Part shown: piece by piece, positions 7,849 through 17,530 of the stretch
Numbering within the stretch: position 1 is the stretch's first letter
Layout: every line of letters starts with the position of its first letter
Assembly: GCA_000955795.1 (NCBI GenBank)
Contig: JYOB01000018.1
Coordinates: 1 to 43,311, forward strand
DNA: 43,311 nt
Source: Burkholderiaceae bacterium 26
GTDB taxonomy: Bacteria; Pseudomonadota; Gammaproteobacteria; Burkholderiales; Burkholderiaceae
Reading direction: 5' to 3'
The notes under the pieces: model-generated
Told to the model about the DNA's origin: nothing
What the model saw: the letters and a program-made list of their open reading frames with translations, nothing else
Databases searched by the model: none
Program-made: the position numbers and the translations under genes

Positions 7849-8745
7849 TCAAGGCTTCACGTTCTCTTGCGCAGCGGCTTCGAGGTACTCGAGAAAGCGG
7901 CTTGCTACCGGCTCTGCATCGCCCGTGCGTCGCAATGACAGCACGGGTGATTCTTTTTTGCCGCCGGCCAGCGGAACAAAGCTGACGCGCGCCTCGCCAG
8001 CGTGCTGCAGCGTCTTGGGTACGAGCGCCACGCCCATGCCGAACCCCACCATCGTCACCACCGTTTGCCACAGCCGTGCCTCGTGACGAATCACGGGGCT
8101 GAAGCCAGCATCTACGCACAGCGCGATGATCAGGTCGTGATAGTGCGGCGACACCGTGCGTGGGAAGAGGATGAACGGCTCTTGCGCGAGCGCGTCCAGC
8201 CCCAGGCTCTTGCGATGCGCCAGCGCGTGACCAGCGGGCAAGCAGGCGACGAAGGGTTCCGAGAAAATCGGCGTGGAAACGACTTCGGCGGGAAACGTGC
8301 CCCAGTACGCGCAACCCAGGTCGATCTGCTGGCGCTGGATCGCCTGGACCTGCTCACCGGTGTTCATCTCGCGCAGGATGATTTCCACGGCGGGGTGATC
8401 TGCCTCGAAGCGCTCCACCGCGCGTGGCAGGCCGCGATACAGCATCGAATTGACGAACCCCACGCGAAGCCGGCCCGCCAGCCCGTGGGCGGAGCGCTGC
8501 GTGATGCGCTCGACTTCCGCCGCTTGCTGCAACAGCTTGCGGGCCTCGTCCAATAGCACTTGGCCGGCGTTGGTAAGCGCCACGCTCTTGTTGGTGCGCG
8601 CGAGCAATTGCACGCCAAGTTGATCCTCGAACTTGCGGATGTCGAAACTCAGCGCGGGTTGCGAGATGAACAGCCGTTGCGCTGCACGCCCGAAGTGCAG
8701 CTCTTCCGCCACGGCAACGAAGTAGCGCAGCTGTTTCAGGTCCAT
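7849..8745 (-). CDS. LysR-family transcriptional regulator (ACAD/CaiB operon)
   Basis: This 298-residue protein has the N-terminal winged helix-turn-helix of LysR regulators (MDLKQLRYFVAVAEELHFGR, then AAQRLFISQPALSFDIRKFE), a linker helix, and a periplasmic-binding-protein-like effector domain from about residue 90. It is divergent from the acyl-CoA dehydrogenase gene, and the 117-bp gap between the starts holds three dyads (8760-8811) that look like its binding sites. The usual arrangement suggests it activates the divergent operon in response to a pathway intermediate and represses itself. Effector unknown. Confidence 0.92.
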   Translation of the reverse strand: MDLKQLRYFVAVAEELHFGRAAQRLFISQPALSFDIRKFEDQLGVQLLARTNKSVALTNAGQVLLDEARKLLQQAAEVERITQRSAHGLAGRLRVGFVNSMLYRGLPRAVERFEADHPAVEIILREMNTGEQVQAIQRQQIDLGCAYWGTFPAEVVSTPIFSEPFVACLPAGHALAHRKSLGLDALAQEPFILFPRTVSPHYHDLIIALCVDAGFSPVIRHEARLWQTVVTMVGFGMGVALVPKTLQHAGEARVSFVPLAGGKKESPVLSLRRTGDAEPVASRFLEYLEAAAQENVKP

Positions 8746-8759
8746 GGCGGTCTTGTTGA

Positions 8760-8811
8760 ACGATAAGAGACATTTATCGTACAGGACAAAACCTGTATTG
8801 GACGATTATCG
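8760..8811. promoter_or_regulatory. Stacked operator-like dyads between lysR and ACAD operon
   Basis: Three palindromes lie in 52 bases: ACGATAA-N7-TTATCGT (8760-8780), TACAGG-ACAAAA-CCTGTA (8780-8797), and CGATTATCG (8803-8811), which repeats the half-site of the first. LysR regulators normally occupy a strong recognition site and a weaker activation site in such a gap. The symmetry is seen directly; binding is inferred. Confidence 0.65.
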
Positions 8812-8862
8812 ATGGCGTTCCTATGCTGGCCGGACAAAACAGGAGACAGCGAGGCCACCCGC

Positions 8863-10626
8863 ATGAACGATATCGCCCGCGAGCCGCTTACGACCCATCC
8901 CAGCGGCCATCAAAATATCCCCGACAGCCGGGGCATCAATTTCTTCCACGTCGATCCGGACCTCGGACGCCTCTTGCGTCTGCATCTGGGCGACGCCCGA
9001 TACCGCGAGCTGGAGCCCCAGCTCAAATCGCTCGGCCAGCGCGCCTCGGACGAACTTGACGCCTGGGCCATCAGCGCGGACCACAACCCGCCGCAGCTAC
9101 GCCACCGCACCCGCCGCGGCGAGCCCTTGCAGAGCATCGACAAGCACCCCGATTACATTGCGCTGGAACGCGTCGCCTATGCCGAGCTTGGTCTCGCATC
9201 GATGAGCCATGTCGGTGACGCCCCGCCTCCGCTGGTCAAATACGCGCTCACCTATCTTTTCGTGCAGGCGGAGTTCGGGCTGTGCTGCCCGGTCAGCATG
9301 ACGGATTCACTCACGCGCACGCTGCGCAAGTTCGGTGATACGGCGTTGGTGGGGCGTTATCTGCCGATGCTCGCTTCGCGCGACTTTGATGTGCTGTACC
9401 AGGGCGCGATGTTCATGACCGAGCAGGCGGCCGGGTCGGACGTCGCCCGCATCGCCACGCGCGCCGCCTTGGAAACCGCGCCCGACGGTACGCAAACGTG
9501 GCGGCTGTACGGCGACAAATGGTTTTGCTCCAACGCGGATGCCGATCTCGCCATGGTGCTCGCCCGGCCGGACGGTGCGCCATCCGGCATCAACGGTCTG
9601 GCGCTGTTCCTGTTGCCCAAGACGCTGCCCGACGGCTCGCGCAACCACTACCGCATCATCCGCCTGAAAGACAAGCTGGGCACGCGTTCGATGGCCAGCG
9701 GCGAGATCGTGCTCGAGGGCGCCGCCGCATACCTGATCGGCGAGATCGGCCGAGGCTTCCACCAGATGGCCGACATGATCAATATGTCGCGCCTCTCGAA
9801 CGGCGTGCGCGCTGCCGGCCTGATGCGTCGCGCCACTACCGAAGCGTTGCACATTGCGCGCAACCGCCAAGCCTTTGGCCGCAAGCTGATCGACATGCCA
9901 TTGATGCAGCGCCAGCTTTTGAAGATGCTGCTGCCGACGGAGCAGGCGCGGTCGATGTTCATGCAGATCGCGCAACTGCTGCCGCTGGCCGATGCGGGCG
10001 ACGCGCAAGCCGCCAAATGCGTGCGCATCCTGACGCCGCTCATCAAGTTCCGCGCTTGCCGCGATGCGCGCCGCGTGACCGGAGATGCGATGGAAGTGCG
10101 CGGCGGCACTGGCTACATCGAAGAGTGGAGCGATGCGCGCCTCGTGCGTGACGCCCATCTGGGCTCCATCTGGGAAGGTACGAGCAACATCGTCGCGCTT
10201 GACATTGCACGCGCTGTGAAGCGCGAAGGCGCGTTGGAGCCGCTGCGCGCCTATCTCGTCGGCATGCTCGATGGCGTCACGCTGCCGCCGCAGAGCGATG
10301 CGTTGCTGCGCACCACGCTCGACCGCGTATGCCGCGCAATCGCCAAGGTGGCTGAAGACGGCAGCGACGAACTGGTGCGTCAGGCCGGCTCTGCGCTGTA
10401 TCACATCACCACGGCTATCTTCATGGCGGTGGAAGGCGTGCGTCTGGCGCCCGACCATCGCCGGCTGGCGCTTGCGCATCTGGTGCTGCGCCACAAGCTG
10501 CTGCCGGTCGATCCGCTGGCCTTGCCAGAGAACGATGACGCATTGCTGCTCGATGCACTCGTCAAGCAGCGCGAGGTGTCGTTTGCGCTCGCCGTGCAGG
10601 CCTTGCCGACTGGAGATGCGCAATGA
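8863..10626 (+). CDS. Acyl-CoA dehydrogenase, AidB-like subfamily
   Basis: This 587-residue flavoenzyme is expected to oxidise an acyl-CoA to its 2,3-enoyl-CoA, passing electrons to ETF. The long N-terminal domain, the FAD-binding middle strand segment (FMTEQAAGSDV), the active-site stretch GGTGYIEEW, and DAHLGSIWEGTSNIVALD are those of the acyl-CoA dehydrogenase superfamily. Glu438 in WEGT sits where the MCAD-type catalytic base lies. The length, with an extra helical C-terminus of about 120 residues, matches AidB-like rather than short beta-oxidation dehydrogenases. The start at 8863 is chosen because GAGG precedes it and the upstream residues look non-coding. The stop overlaps the CoA-transferase start (ATGA). 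The context argues for catabolism of a transported acid rather than DNA-alkylation protection. Confidence 0.87.
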   Translation: MNDIAREPLTTHPSGHQNIPDSRGINFFHVDPDLGRLLRLHLGDARYRELEPQLKSLGQRASDELDAWAISADHNPPQLRHRTRRGEPLQSIDKHPDYIALERVAYAELGLASMSHVGDAPPPLVKYALTYLFVQAEFGLCCPVSMTDSLTRTLRKFGDTALVGRYLPMLASRDFDVLYQGAMFMTEQAAGSDVARIATRAALETAPDGTQTWRLYGDKWFCSNADADLAMVLARPDGAPSGINGLALFLLPKTLPDGSRNHYRIIRLKDKLGTRSMASGEIVLEGAAAYLIGEIGRGFHQMADMINMSRLSNGVRAAGLMRRATTEALHIARNRQAFGRKLIDMPLMQRQLLKMLLPTEQARSMFMQIAQLLPLADAGDAQAAKCVRILTPLIKFRACRDARRVTGDAMEVRGGTGYIEEWSDARLVRDAHLGSIWEGTSNIVALDIARAVKREGALEPLRAYLVGMLDGVTLPPQSDALLRTTLDRVCRAIAKVAEDGSDELVRQAGSALYHITTAIFMAVEGVRLAPDHRRLALAHLVLRHKLLPVDPLALPENDDALLLDALVKQREVSFALAVQALPTGDAQ

Positions 10627-11810
10627 GCGCAATCCAGGGCGCATTGCACGGCCTGAAGGTCATCGACCTGAGCCGGGTGCTCGGCGGCCCGTATTGCACG
10701 CAGGCACTTGCCGATCACGGCGCGCAGGTCATCAAGCTGGAGCCGCCCGTTGGCGACGAGACCCGCACCTGGGGCCCGCCCTTCGACGAGAGCGATATCG
10801 CCTGGTACTTCAACGGGGTCAACCGCAACAAGCTCGGTATCTCGGTCGACTTGTCGAACGAAGAGGGCCGCGCCGTGCTCTGGCAATTGCTGGAAGACGC
10901 CGATGTGCTGGTCGAGAACTTCAAGCCTGGCACGCTCGCTCGCTGGGGCATGGATTTCGAGCGCGACCTGCAACCGCGCTTTCCGCGCTTGATCCACTGC
11001 GCCGTTTCCGGCTTTGGCCCTGACGGCCCGCTCGGTGGCCTACCCGGCTACGACGCCGCCATCCAGGCGATGGCTGGCCTGATGAGCGTCAATGGCGAGC
11101 GCGATGGCGGCCCGATGCGCGTCGGTCTGCCGATCGTCGACATGGTGACGGGGCTCAACGCGCTCGCCGGCATCTTGCTCGCACTGGCCGAGCGTGAGAA
11201 GAGCGGGCGCGGGCAATCGATCGATATTGCGCTGTATGACTGCGGCGTGTCGCTGCTGCATCCGCATCTGCCTAACTACTTTGGCTCGGGCGAGGTGCCG
11301 CAGCGCAGCGGAAATGCGCACCCGAACATCGCGCCGTACGACAGCTACCAGACCGGCACCGCGCCGATTTTTCTGGCGGTGGGCAACGATCGCCAGTTCG
11401 CCAAGCTGTGCGCGCATATCGGTGCAACGGAATTGGCGCAAGACGCGCGCTTTGCCGACAACCGCAGCCGCTGCGCGCATCGCGCGGAGCTGAAGCACGC
11501 GCTGGAAGCACAACTGGCGCGCTTCGACTGCGAGACGCTTGCGCAAGACCTGATCCATGGCGGCGTACCGTGCGGGCCCGTATTGAGTGTCGATGTAGTG
11601 GCGCGCCATCCGCATACGCTGCACCGGCAGATGGTGGTCGAGCTGGGTGAGTACCGCGGGACCGGCTCGCCGATCAAGCTGTCGCGCACGCCGGCGACGT
11701 ATCGCAACCCACCACCTGCGCTCGGTGCCGATACCGATGCCGTGCTCGCGTCGCTCGGCATTGACGCAGACACCCGTCAGCGCTTGTTCCAGGCCGGCGT
11801 TCTGAAATGA
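10623..11810 (+). CDS. CaiB/BaiF family (class III) CoA-transferase
   Basis: This 395-residue protein would move CoA from a donor acyl-CoA to a carboxylic acid without free CoA. It shows the N-terminal LKVIDLSRVLGGPYCTQALADHG, NRNKLGISVDL, and GLPIVDMVTGLNALAG segments of the family; Asp173 in that last segment matches the catalytic aspartate that forms the acyl-enzyme anhydride. It is translationally coupled to the acyl-CoA dehydrogenase by an ATGA overlap, so it probably activates the substrate that the dehydrogenase then oxidises. The substrate cannot be read from sequence; short or medium dicarboxylic or branched acids are the usual possibilities. Confidence 0.9.
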   Translation: MSAIQGALHGLKVIDLSRVLGGPYCTQALADHGAQVIKLEPPVGDETRTWGPPFDESDIAWYFNGVNRNKLGISVDLSNEEGRAVLWQLLEDADVLVENFKPGTLARWGMDFERDLQPRFPRLIHCAVSGFGPDGPLGGLPGYDAAIQAMAGLMSVNGERDGGPMRVGLPIVDMVTGLNALAGILLALAEREKSGRGQSIDIALYDCGVSLLHPHLPNYFGSGEVPQRSGNAHPNIAPYDSYQTGTAPIFLAVGNDRQFAKLCAHIGATELAQDARFADNRSRCAHRAELKHALEAQLARFDCETLAQDLIHGGVPCGPVLSVDVVARHPHTLHRQMVVELGEYRGTGSPIKLSRTPATYRNPPPALGADTDAVLASLGIDADTRQRLFQAGVLK

Positions 11811-11889
11811 AATAAAGCAGATTCACCACACAAGGTAGACAGCCCAGCAGAGGCTGCGCCAAACCGGCAGTACCACCAAGGAGACAAAC

Positions 11890-13296
11890 ATGCCTCACCA
11901 GCCTGCGCCCCAGACCGACGCGGCCGCAAACCTGCAACCGCGCCGCGCTGCGGTAGCTGCGTTTATCGGCACCACCATCGAGTGGTACGACTTCTACATC
12001 TACGGCCTTGCTGCCTCGCTTGTCTTCGGCAAGGTGTTCTTCTCCAAGACGCTGGACCCGGGCATCGCCACGTTGCTGTCGTTCGTCACGCTGTGGGCAG
12101 GCTTTGCGGCGCGACCCATCGGCGGGATCATCTTCGGCCACCTTGGCGACAAGATCGGCCGCAAGACCACACTCATCATCACGCTCATCCTGATGGGCGT
12201 GGCGACGATGGGAATCGGCCTGCTTCCGGGCTATGCGCAGATCGGCATGTGGGCGCCAGTGGGCTTGGTGGTGCTGCGCGTAATCCAGGGTGTGGCGGTG
12301 GGCGGCGAGTGGGGCGGTGCGGTGCTGATCGCCAGCGAGAGCGCGCCCAAGCGCAAGAGCATTCTGTACTCGGCCTTTGCACAGCAGGGTTCCCCAACGG
12401 GCAATCTGCTGGCGACGATGGTGTTCTTTGCACTGAGCGCGTTGCCGACGCCGCAGTTCATGCTGTGGGGTTGGCGCGTGCCGTTCCTGCTGTCCGCACT
12501 GCTGGTGATTGTCGGCATGGTCATCCGCCTGAAGCTGGAAGAGTCGGATGACATGAAACGCGTGCTGGCGCAGAAGAAGACCGTCAAACTGCCGCTCAAA
12601 GACGTGGTGCGAGACCACTGGGGCCTGGTGCTGCTGGGTGCGGGCACGCTGCCGCTCATTCACGTGACGTACCTGAAGAGCAACTTCGCGCTCGCATGGG
12701 CGACGAAGGAGCTCGGCTACGCGCAGGAGACCTTCCTCGGCATCATCGCGATTGCGTTGGTAGTGCAGTTCGTCACCCAGCCAATCGGTGCATGGCTGGT
12801 CTCGCGAATGGACATGCGTCGAGCCATCTGCCTGATGGTGCTACCCGAATTCCTGCTCATGCCGGTGATGTTCTTTGCCATCGAGACGAAGGTGGTCTGG
12901 ATTGCGCTGCTCGGCATGTGCTTGGCAACGATTCCGCATTCGATGTTCTATGGCGCCATCGGCGGCATTCTGGCGCGCGTGTTCCCGACGCGCATTCGCT
13001 ATACGGGCTTGTCGCTGGCGTATCAACTGTGTTCGCTCGTGGTGGGCGGCGGCACCCCTGTGTTTGCGCAGTGGATGCTCAACAGCAGCGGCAATATTGT
13101 GGGGGTGGCGGTGTCGTCGGCGCTCTATGCGCTGGTGTCGCTGGCGTGCACGCTGGTGCTGCTAAACCGCACGGGCTATCGCGCAGACGAGTTGTCCACC
13201 GCCGAACGCGCAGATGCAATGGATCTGGGGCAGGGTGACGCTGATGTCTCCCGGCCGCTCAACGGCCCCGTGCGCAAGCCGGTGCCCGCTGTCTGA
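11890..13296 (+). CDS. MHS-family MFS transporter (organic acid:H+ symporter)
   Basis: This 468-residue protein has 12 membrane helices and the full metabolite:H+ symporter signatures: GTTIEWYDFYIYG in helix 1, GDKIGRKTTL after helix 2, and RVIQGVAVGGEWGG in helix 4. Relatives carry shikimate, alpha-ketoglutarate, citrate, proline/betaine or dicarboxylates with protons. AAGGAG lies just before the ATG. It follows the CoA-transferase by 79 bases with no terminator, so it most likely imports the acid that the CoA-transferase and dehydrogenase process. The C-terminal 40 residues are polar and not conserved in the family. Confidence 0.9.
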   Translation: MPHQPAPQTDAAANLQPRRAAVAAFIGTTIEWYDFYIYGLAASLVFGKVFFSKTLDPGIATLLSFVTLWAGFAARPIGGIIFGHLGDKIGRKTTLIITLILMGVATMGIGLLPGYAQIGMWAPVGLVVLRVIQGVAVGGEWGGAVLIASESAPKRKSILYSAFAQQGSPTGNLLATMVFFALSALPTPQFMLWGWRVPFLLSALLVIVGMVIRLKLEESDDMKRVLAQKKTVKLPLKDVVRDHWGLVLLGAGTLPLIHVTYLKSNFALAWATKELGYAQETFLGIIAIALVVQFVTQPIGAWLVSRMDMRRAICLMVLPEFLLMPVMFFAIETKVVWIALLGMCLATIPHSMFYGAIGGILARVFPTRIRYTGLSLAYQLCSLVVGGGTPVFAQWMLNSSGNIVGVAVSSALYALVSLACTLVLLNRTGYRADELSTAERADAMDLGQGDADVSRPLNGPVRKPVPAV

Positions 13297-13397
13297 GTTG
13301 CTGTGGGCACCGTGTCCTACACGAAATGTGCGGTGGCGCACCTGCCGCACGTTCCCTACGATGGCAAGGCGAGCCATACGAAACGGGGAAGCGTGCC

Positions 13398-13592
13398 ATG
13401 TCCATCTTTGACGAGAACGAGCATCGCGAGGCCTTCTGGGAAACCGTGCGCCAAGCGATTGAGGCGCGCCACCAAGCTGATGAGGCCCGTCGCGCCGGGC
13501 AGTTGACTGGGCTGGCAATCGGCCTGTCTGTGGGCGCGCTAGCGGTTGCGCTGATGGCGTGGCGGCGCCGGTCCCGCGACGACGTGACCTGA
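13398..13592 (+). CDS. Small single-helix membrane protein
   Basis: This is a 64-residue protein starting MSIFDENEHREAFWETVRQA. Residues 1-34 form a charged, probably helical region; residues 36-54 are a membrane helix (QLTGLAIGLSVGALAVALM) followed by a strongly basic end (WRRRSRDD). That charge pattern predicts the N-terminus outside and the C-terminus in the cytoplasm. GGGGAAG precedes the ATG. It lies 101 bases after the MHS transporter and may share its transcript. No family recognised. The 290 bases that follow (13593-13882) contain no gene I can support, only a TACAAT -10-like element at 13852 before mnmC. Confidence 0.6.
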   Translation: MSIFDENEHREAFWETVRQAIEARHQADEARRAGQLTGLAIGLSVGALAVALMAWRRRSRDDVT

Positions 13593-13882
13593 AGCCATCT
13601 TGCTGCTCAACGCCGAATCCTTGCGCTCCCTTCTGGATTCCCGGCTATAGGACGCGGCGGAGGTGCTGCCCGACACCCTCATGCGTGGGCTGGCAGCGCT
13701 GTAGAGACTGGATGGAGGCGGGGCGCCCTTATCTGGCCGCAACAGCCAAGCATCCGACGATCGTGCAGGTGGTGAGTCTGGACGACCCGGCCTGCGGCCT
13801 GAAGACGGCAGACGGACTGCTTCAGATCAAGGCGCAAGGGAAGGGCGGCGTTACAATTCGCCGCTTCCTCCCAGGGTGTTTC

Positions 13883-15901
13883 ATGCCACGCGGCCTCGTT
13901 CTCGCCACGCCTCAGCTCACGTCGGACGGCACACCGTTCTCCGCGCAATACGACGACGTCTATCACAGCTCTGAGGGCGGTCTGGCGCAGGCGCATCACG
14001 TGTTCCTGGGCGGCAACCGCTTGCCGGCCGCATGGCAGGGCAAGCGCACCTTCACCATCGTCGAGACCGGCTTCGGCCAGGGCCTCAATTTCCTAGCCAC
14101 GTGGGCTGCATGGCGCGACGATCCGCAGCGTTGTGCGCGGCTCGATTTCGTCTCGATCGAGAAGCATCCGTTCGATCGCGCTGGCTTGTCGACTGTGCAT
14201 CCGAAAAGCGGCGCGCTGGCCCCGCTGGCCGAGACGCTCCGTCAATCATGGCCCGTGCCAGTACCCGGAGTGCATCGCCTGGAGTTCGATGGCGGCCGCG
14301 TGACGCTCACGCTGCTGTTTGGGGATGCGATGGAGACGCTGCCCCAACTGTCGTGCGCCGCCGACGCGTTTTATCTCGATGGGTTTTCTCCTGCAAAGAA
14401 CCCTGATTTGTGGCAGCCGCGCGTGTTCAAGCAGCTCGCGCGGGTCGCTCGCGCCGGTGCGACATTGGCCACGTACACCGCTGCAGGATTTGTGCGACGC
14501 GGCTTGCAGGAGGCTGGTTTCGAGGCGCGCAAGGCACCCGGTTTCGGCTCCAAGCGCGACATGACGGTCGCGCAGTTCCCAACCCATTGGCGCACCAGGC
14601 GCGGACCAACTGAAGCGCCCGGCTGGAGCCAACATCACGCCATCGTGCTTGGCGCCGGGCTCGCGGGCTGCTCCGTTGCGGAGCGGCTCGCATCGCGCGG
14701 CTGGCGCATCACGCTCATCGACGCAAACGACGGCCCCGCGCTCGGCACGTCGGCGCATCGCGCAGCGGCCATGCACCCGCATGTGTCCATCGACGACAGC
14801 GTGCTTTCGCGCCTTTCGCGCACCGGCAACTTGCTCGCACGCCGCCATTGGGACGCACTCGATCGCGCCGGCTTCGCCACAGGTTTCCAACCCACCGGCG
14901 TGCTCCAACTCGCCGAACATGCCGACGACGCCGTCGAGCAGCAACGCATCGTGCAAGCGCTCTGCTATCCGACGGATTACATCGATTGGCTCGACGTGGA
15001 CGAAGCCGCCCGGCGCGTCGGCGCCAGCGTGCCGCAGGGCGGCTGGTGGTTTGCGCAAGCCGGCTGGGTGGCGCCGCCTGATGTTTGTCGCGCCAATCTC
15101 GCCGCCGCTGGCACCGCAGTTGATGCGCGTTGGAATACACACGTCGAATCGCTGCGCCAAGTCGGTGATCAATGGAATGCGCTGGATTCCCAAGGCGAGG
15201 TGATTGCGAGCGCGCCGGTCGTCGTCCTCGCCAACAGTCTTGGTGCCGCACGCCTGGCTCCGCTCACATCTGCGTCGCTCAAACCAGTGCGCGGTCAACT
15301 CACCGATGTGCCCATCAGCAGCTTGGAGCCGGGTGCCGCGTGGCCGAAGGCGGTTGTCTGCGGCGATGGCTACTTGCTGCCCGCCGAATCGGGTGCGGAG
15401 ACGGTGCGTACAGGCTCGTCGTTCCAGCCGGGCGAATCCGATCTGGCTGAGCGCGTCGCCGATCACGCAGCCAATCTCGGGCGACTGGCCAGGTTGCAGC
15501 CAAAGCAATCGGGCGCGCTGGCGCAGTTGGATCCTGTAGAACTGCGTGGTTATGTTGGTGTGCGGTGCGTCTCCGCCAATCGATTGCCGTTGATCGGCCC
15601 GCTGGTGGATGAGGCGGCGGCCATGGCGCCCGACTTCCGTTTGCGCGGCCCGCATGCGCAACTGCCTCGCCTCGCCGGGCTGTATGCCGCACTTGCGTAT
15701 GGGTCGCGGGGCCTCACGTGGTCGGTACTGGGCGCGGAGATGCTGGCAGCCCAGATCGACGGTGGTCCGCTGCCGCTGGAATCCGATCTGGCCGCAGCGC
15801 TGGATCCCGGCCGCTTTATCCTGCGTGCATTGCAGCATCGACGCGCGCAGGAGCAGGGCGCCTCACCCGCGGAAACCGAAATCGCGAGGCCTCTGGATTA
15901 A
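13883..15901 (+). CDS. mnmC: Bifunctional tRNA 5-methylaminomethyl-2-thiouridine biosynthesis protein
   Basis: The 672-residue enzyme completes mnm5s2U at the wobble position of tRNAs for Lys, Glu and Gln. Its C-terminal FAD domain removes the carboxymethyl group from cmnm5s2U, and its N-terminal SAM-dependent domain methylates the nm5s2U produced. Seen here: methyltransferase motif ETGFGQG (61-67) and DAFYLDGFSPAKNPDLW; then a dinucleotide-binding GAGLAG (257-262) opening the DAO-type oxidoreductase domain, which ends near GSRGLTWSVLGAEMLAAQI. Length matches E. coli MnmC (668). The ATG at 13883 is chosen because homology begins there, although the frame is open 108 codons further up. A TACAAT at 13852-13857 may be its -10. 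It stands alone before tig. Confidence 0.92.
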   Translation: MPRGLVLATPQLTSDGTPFSAQYDDVYHSSEGGLAQAHHVFLGGNRLPAAWQGKRTFTIVETGFGQGLNFLATWAAWRDDPQRCARLDFVSIEKHPFDRAGLSTVHPKSGALAPLAETLRQSWPVPVPGVHRLEFDGGRVTLTLLFGDAMETLPQLSCAADAFYLDGFSPAKNPDLWQPRVFKQLARVARAGATLATYTAAGFVRRGLQEAGFEARKAPGFGSKRDMTVAQFPTHWRTRRGPTEAPGWSQHHAIVLGAGLAGCSVAERLASRGWRITLIDANDGPALGTSAHRAAAMHPHVSIDDSVLSRLSRTGNLLARRHWDALDRAGFATGFQPTGVLQLAEHADDAVEQQRIVQALCYPTDYIDWLDVDEAARRVGASVPQGGWWFAQAGWVAPPDVCRANLAAAGTAVDARWNTHVESLRQVGDQWNALDSQGEVIASAPVVVLANSLGAARLAPLTSASLKPVRGQLTDVPISSLEPGAAWPKAVVCGDGYLLPAESGAETVRTGSSFQPGESDLAERVADHAANLGRLARLQPKQSGALAQLDPVELRGYVGVRCVSANRLPLIGPLVDEAAAMAPDFRLRGPHAQLPRLAGLYAALAYGSRGLTWSVLGAEMLAAQIDGGPLPLESDLAAALDPGRFILRALQHRRAQEQGASPAETEIARPLD

Positions 15902-16145
15902 CGCGCCGTTTGAAGGGTTTTCCAAGCGTTCTGACCCAAAAAAGCAGGGCCGCCGAACGTTCCATGCCATAATATGCGTTTTGCGTTTGCCAGCCTGAAC
16001 GCGCCCGTTGTGCCGTGCATTGTGCAGTCGAGCGGCCCTCGCGCCGCATTCCTGCAAGCCCGGCAAGACCAAGAACTTTGAACCACGGCTGCTGCTGGCG
16101 CTGCGCCGTTCGACGCAACCATTTTCTGAATCTGGAATTACGACC

Positions 16146-17489
16146 ATGTCGAATATCGAAAACCTCGGCAAGCTTGATCGCAAAGTGACCCTGGCTGTCC
16201 CGAAGGCCGAAGTGGAGCAAGAGAAGCAAAGCCGTCTGGCGCGTCTGTCCAAGACCGTCAAGATGTCCGGCTTCCGCCCGGGCAAGGTCCCCATGAAGAT
16301 GGTCGAGAAGCAATACGGCCAGCAAGTCGAATTCGAAGTCCGCTACGACAAGGCTGCCCGTCAGTTCTTCGACATCACGAATGAGCAAGGCGTGAAGGTT
16401 GCCGGCCAACCGCGCTTCGAGCTGAAGACCGAAGGCGTGGCCGATGATCAAGTCGCGTTCGACGCCACCTTCGAGGTGTATCCGGAAGTTAAGCTCGGCG
16501 ATCTGGCCGGCGCGGAACTGACCCGCACCAAGACCGAAATCACCGATGCCGAGATCGACAAGACGCTCGACATCCTGCGCAAGCAACGCGTGCACTACCA
16601 CCCGCGCGGCGAAGCCGGCGAGCACGGCGACGGCGGTGCAGCCGTTGCACAGGATGGCGACCGCGTGACGGTCGATTTCGTGGGCACGATCGATGGCGTG
16701 GAATTCGCCGGCGGCAAGGCTGAAGGTTTCAGCTTTGTGCTGGGCGAAGGCCGCATGCTGCCTGAGTTCGAACAAGCCACGCTGGGTCTGAAGCAAGGCG
16801 AGTCGAAGAAATTCCCGCTGGCATTCCCCGAGGACTACCACGGCAAGGACGTCGCCGGTAAGACGGCTGAGTTCACCGTCACGCTCAAGCAAGTCGAGTG
16901 GGCACACCTGCCGGAAGTCAACGAAGCCTTCGCGCAATCGCTGGGCATCGCCGACGGCAACCTCGACAAGATGCGCGCCGACATCCGCGAAAACCTCGAG
17001 CGTGAAGTCAAGCGCCGCACGCACGCGCTGCTCAAGGACCAAGTCATGGAAGCGCTGCTGAAGGTGGCAGAGCTGGACGTGCCGAAGTCGCTGGTCGAGC
17101 AAGACCAAGAGCGTCTGGTCGAAATGGCTCGTCGTGACCTCGAGTCGCGCGGCATGCCGAACGCCAAGAACATGCCGATCCCGGCCGAGATGTTCACGCA
17201 GCAAGCTGAGCGTCGCGTGAAGCTGGGCCTGGTGCTCGCCGAAGTCGTGAAGGCCAACGGCCTGGAAGCCAAGCCGGAGCAGATCAAAGCCGAGATCGAA
17301 GAGTTCGCCAAGAGCTACGAAGATCCGAAGGAAGTCATCCGCTGGTACTACGGCGACCAACAGCGCCTGGCCGAGATGGAGGCCTACGTGCTCGAAAACA
17401 ACGTGGTAAATTTTGTGTGCGACAAGGCCAAGGTTACTGACAAGGCCGTGTCGTTCGAAGAGCTGACCGCCACGCCGGCGCAAGGCTGA
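16146..17489 (+). CDS. tig: Trigger factor
   Basis: This ribosome-associated chaperone and peptidyl-prolyl isomerase (447 residues) binds nascent chains at the exit tunnel. The N-terminal ribosome-binding domain contains the signature [17 protein letters not shown] (about residues 40-56). The FKBP-like domain spans about 171-250 ([19 protein letters not shown]), and the helical C-terminal chaperone domain follows. A short Gly/Ala-rich insert ([14 protein letters not shown]) precedes the FKBP domain. The start at 16146 is fixed by family homology; only a weak GGA precedes it. In the 244-base gap after mnmC a CATAAT at 15968-15973 may be the -10. It is followed by clpP after 41 bases and probably co-transcribed. 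Confidence 0.95.
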   Translation: MSNIENLGKLDRKVTLAVPKAEVEQEKQSRLARLSKTVKMSGFRPGKVPMKMVEKQYGQQVEFEVRYDKAARQFFDITNEQGVKVAGQPRFELKTEGVADDQVAFDATFEVYPEVKLGDLAGAELTRTKTEITDAEIDKTLDILRKQRVHYHPRGEAGEHGDGGAAVAQDGDRVTVDFVGTIDGVEFAGGKAEGFSFVLGEGRMLPEFEQATLGLKQGESKKFPLAFPEDYHGKDVAGKTAEFTVTLKQVEWAHLPEVNEAFAQSLGIADGNLDKMRADIRENLEREVKRRTHALLKDQVMEALLKVAELDVPKSLVEQDQERLVEMARRDLESRGMPNAKNMPIPAEMFTQQAERRVKLGLVLAEVVKANGLEAKPEQIKAEIEEFAKSYEDPKEVIRWYYGDQQRLAEMEAYVLENNVVNFVCDKAKVTDKAVSFEELTATPAQG

Positions 17490-17530
17490 TTCGATCGATA
17501 GAGTTTCCGAAATAAGCACCGGAGAACCGC

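Noticed and set aside
8863-10626. DNA-alkylation protection protein AidB proper
   Set aside because: Similarity is to the subfamily, but coupling with a CoA-transferase and an acid transporter under a LysR regulator favours a metabolic role.
13593-13882. A small gene between the membrane protein and mnmC
   Set aside because: Open frames there are short, without ribosome-binding sites or recognisable composition, and one is only the upstream extension of mnmC.
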